From: Clostridiales bacterium
Lineage (GTDB): Bacteria; Bacillota; Clostridia; Oscillospirales; Oscillospiraceae
Length of the DNA stretch: 64,000 bases
Assembly (NCBI GenBank): GCA_022774865.1
Contig: JALFLH010000021.1
Span: forward strand, 62,001-126,000
Reading direction: 5' to 3'
A program made the translations under genes and the position numbers. Below, piece after piece: positions 8,134 through 20,193 of the stretch. Position 1 is the first letter of the stretch. Each line of letters opens with the position of its first letter. The notes beneath the pieces are model-generated. The model was not told the origin of the DNA, did not search any database, and saw only the letters and a list, made by a program, of their open reading frames with translations.

Positions 8134-9336
8134 ATGTTGACAATCGATAAGGTTTTTCACGCTTCCGTCGTTCTGAAAAACATCATTCGCCCCACGCCGC
8201 TGGCAAAGGCCTACGGCATTGCCCCGGACTGCCAACTGTATCTGAAACCGGAAAATCTGCAGAACACCGGATCTTTTAAGCTGCGCGGCTCCGGCTACAA
8301 GATTGCTATGCTCTCCGAAGAAGAAAAGAAACGCGGCGTCATCGCCTGTTCCGCCGGAAACCACGCCCAGGGCGTGGCGCTGGCTGCCAGCAAGTGCGGC
8401 ATTCAGTCACTGATCTGTCTGCCGGATTCCGCGCCCATCTCCAAAATCGAGGCCACCAAGGGCTACGGCGCCCAGGTTTGTCTGGTGGAGGGCTGCTACG
8501 ATGACGCCTACGCCAAGGCGCTGGAGCTGCGGGACGAAAAGGGCTACACCTTCGTTCATCCCTTTGACGACGAGAACGTCATCGCGGGTCAGGGCACCAT
8601 TGGTCTGGAAATTGTCAATGATCTGGACGATATCAACGCAGTCATCGTCCCCATCGGCGGCGGCGGACTGATCTCCGGCGTAGCCTTCGCCATCAAATCC
8701 ATCCGCCCCTCCATCAAGGTCTACGGCGTTCAGGCTGCCGGTGCGCCCAGTATGTATAACGCCATTCACCACGGCAAAATAGAAGCTCTGGACGGCGTTT
8801 CCACCATTGCCGACGGCATCGCGGTGAAGAAGCCCGGCGAAATCACCTTTGAAATGGTCAAAAAATATGTGGACGATATCGCCGTGGTCACCGAGGACGA
8901 AATTGCCGCGGCAATTCTCACCCTGATTGAAAAGCAGAAGATGATCGCCGAGGGCGCGGGCGCCGTTTCCGTGGCGGCCGCCATGTTCAACAAGTTCCCC
9001 ACCAGGGGAAAGAAGGTCGTCAGTCTGGTCTCCGGCGGCAACATCGATGTGACCAGTCTGAACCGGGTCATTGAACGGGGTCTGATGAAGTCCGGCCGCA
9101 GCTCCACCCTCCTGATTGAGCTGGTGGACAAGCCGGGGCAGTTGAAGGACGTGTCCCGGATCATCGCCGACTGCGGGGGCAACGTCACCAACGTCCACCA
9201 CGAGCGGGCCGGCGACACGGAAAGCATCAACGGCTGTTACCTGCGCATCGGCATGGAAACCCGCAACTACGAGCACGTACAGCAGATTATCAACGCCCTG
9301 AAAAAAGAGGGCTTCAAAATCGTATCATCACAGTAA
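8134..9336 (+). CDS. ilvA: Threonine ammonia-lyase (threonine dehydratase)
   Basis: The 400-residue product deaminates L-threonine to 2-oxobutyrate, the entry to isoleucine synthesis. It is a fold-type II PLP enzyme with the Schiff-base lysine Lys49 in GSFKLRG, the SAGNHAQG substrate loop (73-80) and a GGGGLISG phosphate loop near 172. One ACT-type domain occupies roughly residues 327-400 (LLIELVDKPGQLKDVSRII), the usual place of isoleucine or valine feedback. The length fits the short one-ACT form. As the first gene after the T-box, in an operon with all other ilv and leu genes, a biosynthetic role is more likely than a catabolic TdcB role. The 12-base gap to leuA holds leuA's ribosome site. 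Confidence 0.92.
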   Translation: MLTIDKVFHASVVLKNIIRPTPLAKAYGIAPDCQLYLKPENLQNTGSFKLRGSGYKIAMLSEEEKKRGVIACSAGNHAQGVALAASKCGIQSLICLPDSAPISKIEATKGYGAQVCLVEGCYDDAYAKALELRDEKGYTFVHPFDDENVIAGQGTIGLEIVNDLDDINAVIVPIGGGGLISGVAFAIKSIRPSIKVYGVQAAGAPSMYNAIHHGKIEALDGVSTIADGIAVKKPGEITFEMVKKYVDDIAVVTEDEIAAAILTLIEKQKMIAEGAGAVSVAAAMFNKFPTRGKKVVSLVSGGNIDVTSLNRVIERGLMKSGRSSTLLIELVDKPGQLKDVSRIIADCGGNVTNVHHERAGDTESINGCYLRIGMETRNYEHVQQIINALKKEGFKIVSSQ

Positions 9337-9348
9337 AGGAGCAGCGAC

Positions 9349-11013
9349 ATGAATACCAGCAAATATCAGATTGGCTATTACCCCGCCCCGGGCAGCCACT
9401 ACAAATGGGTACAGAAGGATCACATTGAAAAATCTCCCGCCTGGTGCAGCGTGGATCTGCGGGATGGCAATCAGAGTCTGGTGATCCCCATGAGCCTGGA
9501 TGAAAAGCTGGAATTCTATCGACTGCTTTTGAAAGTTGGTTTCAAGGAAATCGAGGTTGGCTTTCCTGCCGCCTCCGAAACGGAATATGATTTCCTGCGA
9601 ACCCTGATCGAAAACCACATGATTCCCCAGGATGTGACGGTGCAGGTACTGACCCAGTGCCGGGAGCACATCATCCGCAAAACCTTTGATGCCTGCAAGG
9701 GCGCACCCAGCGCCATCATTCACTTCTACAATTCCGTTTCCGTGGCCCAGCGGGAGCAGGTTTTCAGAAAGTCCAGGGAAGAAATCAAGCAGATCGCCGT
9801 GGAGGGCGCCAAGCTGGTCAAGAAGCTGGCGGCGGAATATGAGGGCAATTTCCGCTTTGAGTATTCTCCCGAAAGCTTCACCGGAACGGAACCGGAATAC
9901 GCGCTGGAAGTTTGCAACGCGGTTCTGGATGTGCTGGAGCCCGGCCCGGACAACAATGTCATCATCAACCTGCCGGTCACCGTGGAAATGAGCCTTCCCC
10001 ATGTCTACGCCAGTCAGGTGGAGTATATGAGTGAAAACCTCAAATACCGGGAGTATGTGACCCTCTCCCTGCACCCGCACAATGACCGGGGCACGGGCGT
10101 AGCCGATACGGAGCTGGCGCTGCTGGCCGGCGCCGACCGGGTGGAAGGCACCCTGTTCGGAAACGGCGAACGCACCGGCAATGTGGATATTGTTACGCTG
10201 GCCATGAATATGTTCTCCCACGGCGTGGAACCGAATCTCGACTTTTCCGATATGCCCGCCATCGTGGAAACCTACGAAAAATGCACCCGGATGCATGTCT
10301 ATGAGCGCACACCCTATGCAGGCGCGCTGGTATTCGCTGCGTTCTCCGGTTCCCATCAGGATGCCATCGCCAAGGGCATGAAGTGGCGGGAGGAAAAACA
10401 GCTTCACCAGTGGACTGTTCCCTATCTCCCCGTTGATCCCAAGGATATCAACCGCACCTACGACGCCGATGTGATCCGGGTCAATTCCCAGTCCGGCAAG
10501 GGTGGTATTGGATATTTGCTGGAGCAGACCTACGGCTACAGCCTGCCGCCGAAGATGCGGGAGCATTTCGGTTACCTGTGCAAGGGCATCTCCGATCACG
10601 ACCACCGGGAATTGAAGAACTACGATGTCCTTTCCATTTTTATGGATCATTATCTCAACATCCACTCCCCCATTGCCATCTCCGAAATGCACTTCACCCG
10701 GCAGGACGGCAATGTTCAGGCCGCGGTCACCTTCCTGCGCAGCGGCACGCCGACCACCATCACGGCCTCCGGCAACGGCTCTCTGGACGCGGTCAGCAAC
10801 GCCCTGAAGGATTACGTGGGCGACTGCTACACACTGAAGGTTTACACCGAGCACAGCGTGCAGGAGAAAAGCTCCGGCTCCACAGCCGCCGCCTACATCG
10901 GCATTGAAAGCCAAAACGGAACCCTGTACTGGGGTGCGGGAACCGACACGGATATCATCAAAGCCAGTATCAGCGCGCTGCTCAGCGCTTACAACAATAT
11001 GATTCGGGAATAA
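9349..11013 (+). CDS. leuA: 2-isopropylmalate synthase (long form)
   Basis: The 554-residue product condenses acetyl-CoA with 2-oxoisovalerate, the committed step to leucine. The N-terminal TIM barrel holds the metal/substrate motif VDLRDGNQS (35-43) and the metal-binding HPHNDRG near 241-247. The C-terminal part (from about 430) is the LeuA dimerisation/allosteric domain that binds leucine, with the STAAAYIGI stretch. The N-terminal sequence and length place it in the LeuA type 2 group rather than the shorter bacterial type 1. AAAGGAG precedes the ATG. Second gene of the T-box operon. Confidence 0.93.
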   Translation: MNTSKYQIGYYPAPGSHYKWVQKDHIEKSPAWCSVDLRDGNQSLVIPMSLDEKLEFYRLLLKVGFKEIEVGFPAASETEYDFLRTLIENHMIPQDVTVQVLTQCREHIIRKTFDACKGAPSAIIHFYNSVSVAQREQVFRKSREEIKQIAVEGAKLVKKLAAEYEGNFRFEYSPESFTGTEPEYALEVCNAVLDVLEPGPDNNVIINLPVTVEMSLPHVYASQVEYMSENLKYREYVTLSLHPHNDRGTGVADTELALLAGADRVEGTLFGNGERTGNVDIVTLAMNMFSHGVEPNLDFSDMPAIVETYEKCTRMHVYERTPYAGALVFAAFSGSHQDAIAKGMKWREEKQLHQWTVPYLPVDPKDINRTYDADVIRVNSQSGKGGIGYLLEQTYGYSLPPKMREHFGYLCKGISDHDHRELKNYDVLSIFMDHYLNIHSPIAISEMHFTRQDGNVQAAVTFLRSGTPTTITASGNGSLDAVSNALKDYVGDCYTLKVYTEHSVQEKSSGSTAAAYIGIESQNGTLYWGAGTDTDIIKASISALLSAYNNMIRE

Positions 11014-11027
11014 GGAGGCGAATCGCC

Positions 11028-12293
11028 ATGGAAATGACCATGACACAAAAAATTCTTGCCGCCCATGCCGGGCTGGATTCCGTCGCCGCGGGCCAGTTGA
11101 TCAGTGCAAAGCTGGATCTTGTTCTGGGCAACGACATTACCACGCCGGTCGCGGTCAACGAGTTCCAGAAAGCAGGATTTCGAGATGTATTCGACAAGGA
11201 CCGGATCGCCATCGTACTGGATCACTTTGTCCCCAATAAGGATATCAAGGCAGCGGAGCAGTCCAGACAGTGCCGGGAATTCGCCTGCTCTCACTGCGTC
11301 AGCCACTTCTACGACGTGGGTAAAATGGGCATTGAGCACGCGCTGCTGCCCGAGCAGGGTGTGGTCACCGCCGGTGACTGCATCATCGGCGCGGACAGCC
11401 ACACCTGTACCTACGGCGCGCTGGGCGCTTTCTCCACCGGCGTCGGTTCCACCGACATGGCCGCCGGTATGGCAACCGGAAAGGCATGGTTCAAGGTGCC
11501 CTCCGCCATCCGGTTTGAATTGACTGGTTCTCTCGCCCCGAACGTCAGCGGCAAGGACGTGATTCTGACCATCATCGGAAAAATCGGCGTTGACGGCGCC
11601 CTGTACAAGAGTATGGAATTTTCCGGCCCCGGTATCGCCAGCCTGTCCATGGACGATCGCCTGTGCATCTGCAATATGGCCATCGAGGCCGGGGCAAAAA
11701 ACGGCATTTTCCCGGTGGACGACGTGACCCTGGCCTATATGAACGGACGGTGCGAGCGGGCACCCGTCATTTATACCGCTGACCCTGACGCGGTATACGA
11801 GCAGACCATTGAGATTGATCTGTCCCGGATCGTCCCCACCGTGGCCTGTCCCCATCTGCCGGAGAATACCCGACCCGCCTCCGAACTGCATGATATCAAG
11901 ATCGACCAGGTCGTCATCGGAAGCTGCACCAACGGACGGATGGAAGATATGGAAGCGGCATATCACGCCCTCAACGGAAAAACCGTCGCCCCCGGCGTGC
12001 GCTGCATCATCATTCCCGCCACCATGGCCGTTTACCGGGAATGTGTCCAGCGGGGCTATGTCACCGCCTTTATTGACGCGGGCGCCATCGTCTCCACCCC
12101 AACCTGCGGGCCCTGCCTGGGCGGCTACATGGGCATTCTGGCAGCGGGCGAGCGGTGCATCGCCACCACCAACCGCAATTTCGTCGGCCGGATGGGACAC
12201 GTGAAAAGTGAAGTTTATCTGGCCAGTCCCGCCACTGCCGCGGCCAGCGCCCTGACTGGCTACATCACCGAACCGAAGGAGGCAGGAAAATGA
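11028..12293 (+). CDS. leuC: 3-isopropylmalate dehydratase large subunit
   Basis: The 421-residue large subunit of isopropylmalate isomerase belongs to the aconitase superfamily. The three [4Fe-4S] ligands are visible: Cys300 in [10 protein letters not shown] and Cys360/Cys363 in [10 protein letters not shown]. The [14 protein letters not shown] motif lies in the N-terminal half. With LeuD it interconverts 2- and 3-isopropylmalate. AAGGAGG is nine bases before the ATG at 11028. Its last bases overlap the leuD start (ATGA), so the two subunits are translationally coupled. The length is that of the archaeal/clostridial-type LeuC, shorter than the E. coli form. Confidence 0.94.
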   Translation: MEMTMTQKILAAHAGLDSVAAGQLISAKLDLVLGNDITTPVAVNEFQKAGFRDVFDKDRIAIVLDHFVPNKDIKAAEQSRQCREFACSHCVSHFYDVGKMGIEHALLPEQGVVTAGDCIIGADSHTCTYGALGAFSTGVGSTDMAAGMATGKAWFKVPSAIRFELTGSLAPNVSGKDVILTIIGKIGVDGALYKSMEFSGPGIASLSMDDRLCICNMAIEAGAKNGIFPVDDVTLAYMNGRCERAPVIYTADPDAVYEQTIEIDLSRIVPTVACPHLPENTRPASELHDIKIDQVVIGSCTNGRMEDMEAAYHALNGKTVAPGVRCIIIPATMAVYRECVQRGYVTAFIDAGAIVSTPTCGPCLGGYMGILAAGERCIATTNRNFVGRMGHVKSEVYLASPATAAASALTGYITEPKEAGK

Positions 12294-12775
12294 ACGCACA
12301 GGGAACCGTTTTCAAATACCCCGACAATGTGGATACCGATGTGATCATCCCCGCCCGCTACCTGAACACCTCCAACGCGCAGGAGCTGGCCAGGCACTGC
12401 ATGGAAGACATTGACACCGGATTTGTCCAAAAGATTGCCAAGGGCGACCTGATCGTGGCGGGCTGGAACTTCGGCTGCGGCTCCTCCCGGGAGCACGCGC
12501 CGCTGGTCATCAAAACCTGCGGAGTCGGCTGTGTCATCGCCAAGTCCTTTGCCCGGATTTTCTACCGCAACGCCATCAACATTGGGCTGCCCATTCTGGA
12601 ATGTGAAGCGGCTGCGGAAGAAATCCAGGCAGCGGATACAGTCAGCGTGGATTTTGACACCGGCGTCATCACCGATATCACCACCGGCAAGACCTATCAG
12701 GCCGCGCCCTTCCCGCCCTTCATCCAGAATATCATCGCAAAGGGCGGATTGCTCGCCTCGCTGAAGGAGGAATAA
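12290..12775 (+). CDS. leuD: 3-isopropylmalate dehydratase small subunit
   Basis: This 161-residue protein is the swivelling small subunit that completes the isomerase with Leu[14 protein letters not shown] near the N-terminus and [12 protein letters not shown] around residues 60-72 are the conserved substrate-binding parts of the family. The short length matches the archaeal/clostridial form. The start overlaps the leuC stop by four bases and leuB begins five bases after its stop. Confidence 0.94.
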   Translation: MNAQGTVFKYPDNVDTDVIIPARYLNTSNAQELARHCMEDIDTGFVQKIAKGDLIVAGWNFGCGSSREHAPLVIKTCGVGCVIAKSFARIFYRNAINIGLPILECEAAAEEIQAADTVSVDFDTGVITDITTGKTYQAAPFPPFIQNIIAKGGLLASLKEE

Positions 12776-12779
12776 TCCA

Positions 12780-13859
12780 ATGAAAAAGAACATCGCGGTT
12801 ATCCGCGGCGACGGCATTGGCCCGGAAATTGTGGGGCAGGCGCTGCGGGTTCTGGATCGAACCGCCGCGCTTTACGGCCACGAGTTTACATACACCGAGG
12901 TGGACATGGGCGGCTGCGCCATTGACAAATGGGGCGATCCCCTGCCCCCGGAAATGCTTCAAAAATGCGTTGCCTCCGACAGCGTCCTTCTGGGCGCGGT
13001 CGGAGGCCCCAAGTGGAACGACGTTCCCGGCCCAAAACGGCCGGAAAAGGGTCTGCTGCGGCTGCGCGCCGGAATGGGCGTCTATTCCAACAACCGTCCT
13101 GCCAAGATCTGGCCCCAACTGGCTTCCGCCTCCCCGCTGAAGCCCGCCATAGTGGAAAAGGGCATCGATTTTATCATCGTCCGGGAACTGATCGGCGGCA
13201 TCTACTTCGGTAAGCACGAAACAATGACCGAAGGCTCTGAAAAGATTGCGGTTGATGAACTCCGCTACAGCGACAGTGAGATTGAGCGCATTGGCCGCAT
13301 CGGCTTTGAGACCGCCCGGAAACGCCGCAGAAAGCTGTGCTCCGTGGAAAAGAGCAACGTGCTGGATTCCAGCCGGCTGTGGAAATCGGTCATGCACCGT
13401 CTCTCCGCCGAATATCCCGACGTGGAGCTGACCGATATGCTGGTTGACAACTGCGCCATGCAGATCGTAAAGAATCCCAGCCAGTTTGACGTGATCGTCA
13501 CGGAGAATATGTTCGGCGATATTCTGTCCGATGAAGCCTCCATGATTACCGGCTCCATCGGTATGATCCCCTCCTCCAGTCTGGGGGAAACCTCCTGCGG
13601 CCTGTATGAACCAATCCACGGCTCCGCTCCGGATATCGCCGGCATGGATATCGCCAACCCCATCGGCACCATTCTCTCCGCCGCCATGATGCTGCGCTAC
13701 TCCTTTGACCTTTCGGACGAGGCCGACTGCATCGAGCGGGCTGTGGGCGCCGTCCTGGACGGCGGATACCGCACCGCGGATATCTGCGAACCCGGCTGCC
13801 GGAAGGTGGGCTGCACGGAAATGGGAAACCTGATTTTGGAACACATGACGAAAGGATGA
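12780..13859 (+). CDS. leuB: 3-isopropylmalate dehydrogenase
   Basis: The 359-residue product oxidises and decarboxylates 3-isopropylmalate to 2-oxoisocaproate with NAD+. IRGDGIGPEIV at the N-terminus, the substrate arginine run around LRLRAGMGVYSNNRPA and the metal-binding DMLVDNCAMQIV and GDILSDEASMI segments are all present. The NAD-binding GSAPDIAGMDIANPIG follows near residue 281. Length and motifs fit LeuB rather than isocitrate dehydrogenase. The ATG follows AAGGAGG at the end of leuD. Confidence 0.95.
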   Translation: MKKNIAVIRGDGIGPEIVGQALRVLDRTAALYGHEFTYTEVDMGGCAIDKWGDPLPPEMLQKCVASDSVLLGAVGGPKWNDVPGPKRPEKGLLRLRAGMGVYSNNRPAKIWPQLASASPLKPAIVEKGIDFIIVRELIGGIYFGKHETMTEGSEKIAVDELRYSDSEIERIGRIGFETARKRRRKLCSVEKSNVLDSSRLWKSVMHRLSAEYPDVELTDMLVDNCAMQIVKNPSQFDVIVTENMFGDILSDEASMITGSIGMIPSSSLGETSCGLYEPIHGSAPDIAGMDIANPIGTILSAAMMLRYSFDLSDEADCIERAVGAVLDGGYRTADICEPGCRKVGCTEMGNLILEHMTKG

Positions 13860-13863
13860 CAGC

Positions 13864-15534
13864 ATGAAATTATCCGGCTCTGATATCATTGTTCGTACCC
13901 TGATTGAACAGGGCGTCGATGTGGTATTCGGTTACCCCGGCGGTCAGGTAATCAATATTTATGATTCTCTGTATAAATTCCAGAAGGAATTGCGCCACGT
14001 TCTGACCGCCCACGAACAGGGTGCCGCCCACGCGGCCGACGGCTACGCCCGCGCCACCGGCAAGGTGGGCGTGGTCATCGCCACCTCCGGCCCGGGCGCA
14101 ACCAATCTGGTCACAGGCATCGCCACCGCCTATATCGACTCCGTTCCGCTGGTGGCGATTACGGGCAACGTCCCCACCACCGTCATCGGAACCGATGGGT
14201 TTCAGGAGATCGACATCACCGGCATCACCCTGCCCATCACCAAGCACAATTTCTTTGTCGGCTCCGTTGACAAGCTCGCCGACACCATCCGAGAAGCCTT
14301 TCGGCTGGCCAAGTCCGGCCGTCCCGGCCCGGTGCTGATCGACGTGCCGAAGGATGTCCAGACGGCCATGTACTTCTATCAGCCCCAGCCCCCCATTCAG
14401 GCCGATGAAAAAGCGCCCGCCAAGGAGGTTCGGATTCTGCAGGCGGCCGACTGCATCAACGCCGCGAAACGGCCTTTTATCTATTTCGGCGGCGGTCTGA
14501 TCACCGGCAACGCCCAGGAAGAACTGCTGGAGCTGGCCGAAAAGATTGACGCGCCCCTGGGCTGCTCCCTGATGGGTCTGTCCGGCATCCCCTCGGAGCA
14601 TCCCCGCTTTCTGGGAATGCAGGGTATGCATGGCCATTACGCCTGCTCCATGGCCATGCACAGGGCCGACTGTATCATCGCGCTGGGCGTCCGGTTTAAC
14701 GACCGGGTCACCGGCAACCGGGCGAAATTCGCCACCTCCGCCAAAATCGTGCATATCGACATTGACGGTGCGGAGCTGGGCAAGACCGTGAATCCCGCCC
14801 ACGGCCTGCGGGGCGATGTGAAGAAAACCCTGCGGATGCTCCTTCCGTTGCTGGATGCGGTCAAACGTCCCGCCTGGCAGGATGAAATTGCCGAACTGAA
14901 GGCGGAGGAGCTGCGAAATCAGGACAACCGTCCCGGCATGACGCCGCGGGCGATTCTGGAGACGGTGAACCGCTATCTGGATGACGACACCCCGGTCGCC
15001 ACCGACGTGGGTCAGCATCAGATGTGGGCTGCCCAGTATCTGAAATTCCGCCATTCCCGCCGGTTTATCTCCAGCGGCGGTCTGGGCACCATGGGCTTCG
15101 GCATGGGCGCCGCCATCGGCTCCCAACTGGGAACCGGCCAGCGCAGCGTGCTGATAACCGGCGACGGAAGCTTTGGAATGTGCCTGAACGAAATGGCCAC
15201 CGCCGTGTCCGAACGGATTCCCATGGTGATTCTGGTCATGAACAACGGCGTTCTGGGCATGGTGCGTCAATGGCAGACCCTGTTTTTTGACAGGCACTAT
15301 TCCAACACCACGCTGGATCAGCGGCAGACGGATTTCGTGAAGCTTGCCGAGGCGTTCGGCGCCAGAGCCAGCCGCGCGCTGACACTGGAGGAGCTGGATG
15401 GGGCGCTGAAAGCGGCTTTTGCCTATGACGGCCCCTATCTGATCGACTGCGCCGTGGACAAAGATGAGTTTGTTCTTCCCATGCTGCCCCCCGGCGGCTC
15501 CATGGATGACATTATTGTAAGGATTGGTGATTGA
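13864..15534 (+). CDS. ilvB: Acetolactate synthase large (catalytic) subunit
   Basis: The 556-residue thiamine-diphosphate enzyme forms acetolactate or acetohydroxybutyrate from pyruvate. The catalytic glutamate is Glu51 in TAHEQGAAHAADGYAR. A central FAD/Rossmann-like domain follows, and the ThDP/Mg motif begins with GDGSFGMCLNEMAT near 433 and ends with NNGVLGMVRQWQ. The regulatory subunit gene follows directly, which supports the biosynthetic (IlvB) over the catabolic (AlsS) form. The ATG sits four bases after the leuB stop with AAAGGATG upstream. Confidence 0.94.
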   Translation: MKLSGSDIIVRTLIEQGVDVVFGYPGGQVINIYDSLYKFQKELRHVLTAHEQGAAHAADGYARATGKVGVVIATSGPGATNLVTGIATAYIDSVPLVAITGNVPTTVIGTDGFQEIDITGITLPITKHNFFVGSVDKLADTIREAFRLAKSGRPGPVLIDVPKDVQTAMYFYQPQPPIQADEKAPAKEVRILQAADCINAAKRPFIYFGGGLITGNAQEELLELAEKIDAPLGCSLMGLSGIPSEHPRFLGMQGMHGHYACSMAMHRADCIIALGVRFNDRVTGNRAKFATSAKIVHIDIDGAELGKTVNPAHGLRGDVKKTLRMLLPLLDAVKRPAWQDEIAELKAEELRNQDNRPGMTPRAILETVNRYLDDDTPVATDVGQHQMWAAQYLKFRHSRRFISSGGLGTMGFGMGAAIGSQLGTGQRSVLITGDGSFGMCLNEMATAVSERIPMVILVMNNGVLGMVRQWQTLFFDRHYSNTTLDQRQTDFVKLAEAFGARASRALTLEELDGALKAAFAYDGPYLIDCAVDKDEFVLPMLPPGGSMDDIIVRIGD

Positions 15535-15535
15535 G

Positions 15536-16042
15536 ATGAACAGATTTACCATTGCCATTCTGGTCAATAACGAGTTCGGTGTTCTGAACCGGATAACCAG
15601 TATGTTCCGCCGCCGTCAGTTCAATATTATTTCTCTTGCGGTGAGTGAAACGGAATCCCCCACCTTCTCCCGAATCACCATTCAGTCCGAGGGCGACACG
15701 GTAGCCAAGCAGCAGCTCATCAATCAGCTCTACAAGCTGCCCGATGTGAAGTCCGTGCTGGAATTCAATCCGGAGGAAACGGTCAGCCGTGAGCTGCTCC
15801 TGATCAAAATTGCCAACAACCCGGACAACCGCAGCGGCCTGACGGCGGCTACGGAAGCCTACGAGGGAAAAATCGTGGACTACACCAAGGATTCCGTGAT
15901 GATCCAGATGGTCGGCGACAGCCGCAAGATCACAAACTTTGTCAATCTGATGCGGGATTTTGAGATTCTTGAAATCTGCCGCACGGGTATTATCTCCCTG
16001 GAACGGGGCAGTTCCACCATCACCAAAAACGTATTTATTTGA
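15536..16042 (+). CDS. ilvN: Acetolactate synthase small (regulatory) subunit
   Basis: The 168-residue product activates IlvB and confers valine feedback. The N-terminal ACT domain (residues 1-75, TIAILVNNEFGVLNRITSMFRRRQF) and the C-terminal ALS_ss_C domain fit the IlvH/IlvN family in length and order. The ATG at 15536 lies one base after the ilvB stop; in-frame TTG and GTG codons a few codons earlier lack a better-placed ribosome site. I use the symbol ilvN for the small subunit; ilvH is equally possible. Confidence 0.92.
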   Translation: MNRFTIAILVNNEFGVLNRITSMFRRRQFNIISLAVSETESPTFSRITIQSEGDTVAKQQLINQLYKLPDVKSVLEFNPEETVSRELLLIKIANNPDNRSGLTAATEAYEGKIVDYTKDSVMIQMVGDSRKITNFVNLMRDFEILEICRTGIISLERGSSTITKNVFI

Positions 16043-17083
<1,041 letters not shown>

Positions 17084-17089
17084 TACGAT

Positions 17090-17122
17090 TTGCACCTGTC
17101 GAACCGCTTTTGACAGGTGCAA
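17090..17122 (+). terminator. Hairpin between ilvC and ilvD
   Basis: Perfect 11-base arms TTGCACCTGTC/GACAGGTGCAA around an 11-base loop. No T-run follows, so it is more likely an attenuating or mRNA-stabilising hairpin than a full terminator. Confidence 0.55.
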
Positions 17123-17182
17123 TCTCATTATTCCGCGCCGCCTCCCGGCGCACATCCTATTAAAGAAAGCAGGTTTCCCGCA

Positions 17183-18841
17183 ATGATCAAAGACACCATT
17201 GTAAACGGCCCGCAGAATGCGCCGCACCGCTCCTTGTACCACGCGCTGGGATTGACGGACGAGGAACTGAGCCGTCCGCTGATCGGCATTGTCAGCTCCC
17301 ATAACGAGATCGTACCCGGCCACATGAATATTGACAAGATTGTGGAGGCGGTCAAGCTGGGGGTGGCCATGGCCGGCGGCACCCCCATCGTATTTCCCGC
17401 CATCGCGGTTTGCGATGGCATTGCCATGGGGCATGAAGGCATGAAATACTCTCTGGTGACCCGCGACCTGATTGCCGACTCCACCGAGGCCATGGTAAAG
17501 GCGCACGGCTTCGACGGTCTGGTCATGGTTCCGAACTGCGACAAAAACGTGCCCGGTCTGCTGATGGCCGCCGCCCGGTGCAATATCCCCACCATTTTTG
17601 TCAGCGGCGGCCCCATGCTGGCCGGACGGGTTGACGGGAAGAAAACCAGTCTCTCCAGTATGTTCGAGGCAGTCGGCGCATTCTCCGCCGGGAAAATCGA
17701 CGCTCAGCAGCTCCACGTCTGTGAGGAGAACACCTGCCCCACCTGCGGCTCCTGCTCCGGTATGTACACCGCCAACTCCATGAACTGCCTGACGGAAGTT
17801 CTCGGTATGGGGCTGAAGGGCAACGGCACCATCCCCGCTGTGTATTCCGCCCGAATTGAGCTGGCCAAGCACGCAGGTATGCAGGTGATGGAACTGGTAC
17901 GCAAGGATATCCGGCCACGGGATATCATGACCGCCGCCGCCATCCGAAACGCCCTGACCGCCGACATGGCGCTGGGCTGCTCCACCAACTCCATGCTCCA
18001 TCTGCCCGCCATCGCCAATGAGTGCGGTGTGGAATTCAACCTGGACATGGCCAACGAAATCAGCGCCAGGACGCCCAATCTGTGCCATCTGGCACCGGCC
18101 GGCCCCACCTATATGGAGGATCTGAATGCGGCCGGCGGCGTCTATGCCGTGCTGAAAGAGCTGACAAAACTGGATCTTCTGGATACCTCCGTCATGACCT
18201 GTACGGGCAAAACACTGGGCGAAAACATCGCCTGCGCTGTCAACCGCGACCCGGCCGTCATTCGTCCTGTGGAGAACCCCTATTCCCCCACCGGCGGCAT
18301 TGCCGTGCTGAAGGGCAATCTGGCGCCCGAGGGAAGCGTGGTCAAGCGCAGCGCGGTGCTGCCCGAAATGCTGGTGCATGAAGGCCCCGCCCGGGTCTTT
18401 GAATGCGAGGAGGATGCCCAGGCCGCCATTCATACCGGAGCAATCCATCCCGGCGATGTGGTCGTCATCCGTTACGAAGGCCCCAAGGGCGGCCCCGGTA
18501 TGCGGGAAATGCTGAACCCCACCTCCGCCATCATGGGCATGGGTCTGGGCAACTCCGTGGCGCTGATTACCGACGGCCGGTTCAGCGGCGCCACCCGGGG
18601 TGCCTGCATCGGCCACGTCTCCCCCGAAGCCGCCTCCGGCGGCCCCATCGGCATTGTTCGCGAGGGCGACATTATCAGCATTGATATTCCCAACAACCGT
18701 CTGGAACTGAAAATCAGCGAAGAAGAATATGAAGCGCGGATGGCCGCCTTCACACCCAGGAAAAAGGAACTGTCCGGCTATCTGAAGCGGTACGCCGCGC
18801 TGGTTTCCAGCGGCGCGAAGGGCGCAATTCTGAACATATGA
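17183..18841 (+). CDS. ilvD: Dihydroxy-acid dehydratase
   Basis: The 552-residue iron-sulphur enzyme dehydrates dihydroxyisovalerate and dihydroxymethylvalerate to the 2-oxo acids. Cluster cysteines are visible in NCDKN (Cys119) and [19 protein letters not shown] (185-201). The position that carries a third cysteine in [2Fe-2S] members reads [10 protein letters not shown] here, as in the oxygen-labile [4Fe-4S] E. coli type, which suits an anaerobe. I start at the ATG at 17183, matching the family N-terminus; an upstream in-frame ATG lies in the ilvC hairpin. The stop overlaps the next start by four bases. Confidence 0.93.
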   Translation: MIKDTIVNGPQNAPHRSLYHALGLTDEELSRPLIGIVSSHNEIVPGHMNIDKIVEAVKLGVAMAGGTPIVFPAIAVCDGIAMGHEGMKYSLVTRDLIADSTEAMVKAHGFDGLVMVPNCDKNVPGLLMAAARCNIPTIFVSGGPMLAGRVDGKKTSLSSMFEAVGAFSAGKIDAQQLHVCEENTCPTCGSCSGMYTANSMNCLTEVLGMGLKGNGTIPAVYSARIELAKHAGMQVMELVRKDIRPRDIMTAAAIRNALTADMALGCSTNSMLHLPAIANECGVEFNLDMANEISARTPNLCHLAPAGPTYMEDLNAAGGVYAVLKELTKLDLLDTSVMTCTGKTLGENIACAVNRDPAVIRPVENPYSPTGGIAVLKGNLAPEGSVVKRSAVLPEMLVHEGPARVFECEEDAQAAIHTGAIHPGDVVVIRYEGPKGGPGMREMLNPTSAIMGMGLGNSVALITDGRFSGATRGACIGHVSPEAASGGPIGIVREGDIISIDIPNNRLELKISEEEYEARMAAFTPRKKELSGYLKRYAALVSSGAKGAILNI

Positions 18842-20061
18842 AACGATCCGATTTATCCAATCTGAACATCCGCCTGAAGTCCCTTGCCATCTTCCGGGCG
18901 CTGCTGGACGATCCGGTCATCTCCGCGCTGTGCGGCTTTCTGGACTGTGTGGAATCCGCCCCGGCGGAGCAGGCCGTATCCCGCTATGCCTCGTTTCTCT
19001 CCCGGCTCTATTGCTGTGGAAGCGATTCTCTGGCGGAGCATATTCAGAAGATTACCGCCGACAGCGAAAACGCTTTCATCCGTCTGGTAGGCAGCGGGAA
19101 AACGCCCTCGCCAGAGATGACCGCATGCCTGAATGAAGAGCTGAACATTCTCCAGTCCGTGGCGGATCTGACGCCCCAGACTCTGCGCCAGGGGCTGGAC
19201 TGGGACGGATTCCTGCCCGCTTTCCCGCCGGTTCAACTGGACATTCCGTCCTATTACCGTGCCAGAATCCGCGACATCGGAAAGCTGGGCTATGGAATCT
19301 ATGCGCAATACCGGATGTTCTTCCTGAACCCGAAGGGCGTGATTGTTCCCGTCCGCCACCCGGACAGCGTCACGCTGGCCTCTCTGGTTGACTACCGGCG
19401 GGAGCAGCAGATCATCCTCGACAATACCCAGGCACTGCTGGACGGAAAGCCGGCGGCCAATATCCTGCTGACCGGTGACGCCGGAACCGGAAAATCCTCC
19501 ACGGTGAAGGCCGTTGTCAACGAGCTGTACGGCAAGGGACTCCGGATTCTGGAAGTCCGCAAGGAGCAGCTTCACCAGATTCCCGAGATTCTCGACGCGC
19601 TCAACACCAACCCGCTGAAATTCATCCTGTTTATTGACGACCTTTCCTTCCAGCGGGATGATGACAATTTCAGCGCGCTGAAAGCGATTCTGGAGGGTTC
19701 CGTCTCCGCGAAATCCCAGAATGTGGTGATCTATGCCACCTCAAACCGCCGTCATCTGGTGAAAGAGAGCTTTTCCGACCGGGAGGGCGACGATATTCAC
19801 CGAAACGACACCATGCAGGAGATCATCTCCCTGTCCGAACGGTTTGGCATTCAGATCACCTTCCAACGCCCGGACAAGAAAACCTATCTGGATATTGTCC
19901 ACCATCTGGCACGGGAACGGGGGCTGACTCTCAGTTCCGAGGAGCTGGACGCGGGTGCCGAACGGTTTGTGCTCGGCCGCGGCGGACGTTCCGCCCGGGC
20001 TGCTTCCCAATATGTGGACAGCCTGACCGCCTCTGCAAAAGGGCCTAAACAAAGTGAATAA
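18838..20061 (+). CDS. DUF815 family AAA+ ATPase
   Basis: The 407-residue product is a P-loop ATPase of the DUF815 family. Walker [10 protein letters not shown] is at 213-221, Walker B LFIDDLSF near 264-271, and a sensor-type [10 protein letters not shown] follows. The first 200 residues are helical and unlike named domains. No function is established for the family. Its ATG overlaps the ilvD stop (ATGA), so it should be translated as part of the branched-chain operon, yet it has no visible link with amino acid synthesis. A terminator follows it. Confidence 0.8.
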   Translation: MKRSDLSNLNIRLKSLAIFRALLDDPVISALCGFLDCVESAPAEQAVSRYASFLSRLYCCGSDSLAEHIQKITADSENAFIRLVGSGKTPSPEMTACLNEELNILQSVADLTPQTLRQGLDWDGFLPAFPPVQLDIPSYYRARIRDIGKLGYGIYAQYRMFFLNPKGVIVPVRHPDSVTLASLVDYRREQQIILDNTQALLDGKPAANILLTGDAGTGKSSTVKAVVNELYGKGLRILEVRKEQLHQIPEILDALNTNPLKFILFIDDLSFQRDDDNFSALKAILEGSVSAKSQNVVIYATSNRRHLVKESFSDREGDDIHRNDTMQEIISLSERFGIQITFQRPDKKTYLDIVHHLARERGLTLSSEELDAGAERFVLGRGGRSARAASQYVDSLTASAKGPKQSE

Positions 20062-20075
20062 TACACGCTGAGGAT

Positions 20076-20141
20076 TCGGCGCAGGCATTGTACAGAATGC
20101 AAGAATATACTCTGTATACAATGCATGCGCCGATTTTTTTG
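20076..20141 (+). terminator. Terminator of the ilv-leu operon
   Basis: A long imperfect stem, TCGGCGCA.GCATTGTA with TACAATGC.TGCGCCGA, is followed by seven T. Confidence 0.85.
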
Positions 20142-20152
20142 TATTTTTATAC

Positions 20153-20181
20153 TTGACATAGCCGAAGGAAGGATGTATAAT
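20153..20181 (+). promoter_or_regulatory. argGHF promoter
   Basis: Perfect consensus: TTGACA (20153-20158), 17 bases, TATAAT (20176-20181). Confidence 0.9.
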
Positions 20182-20193
20182 CAGTGCATATAT

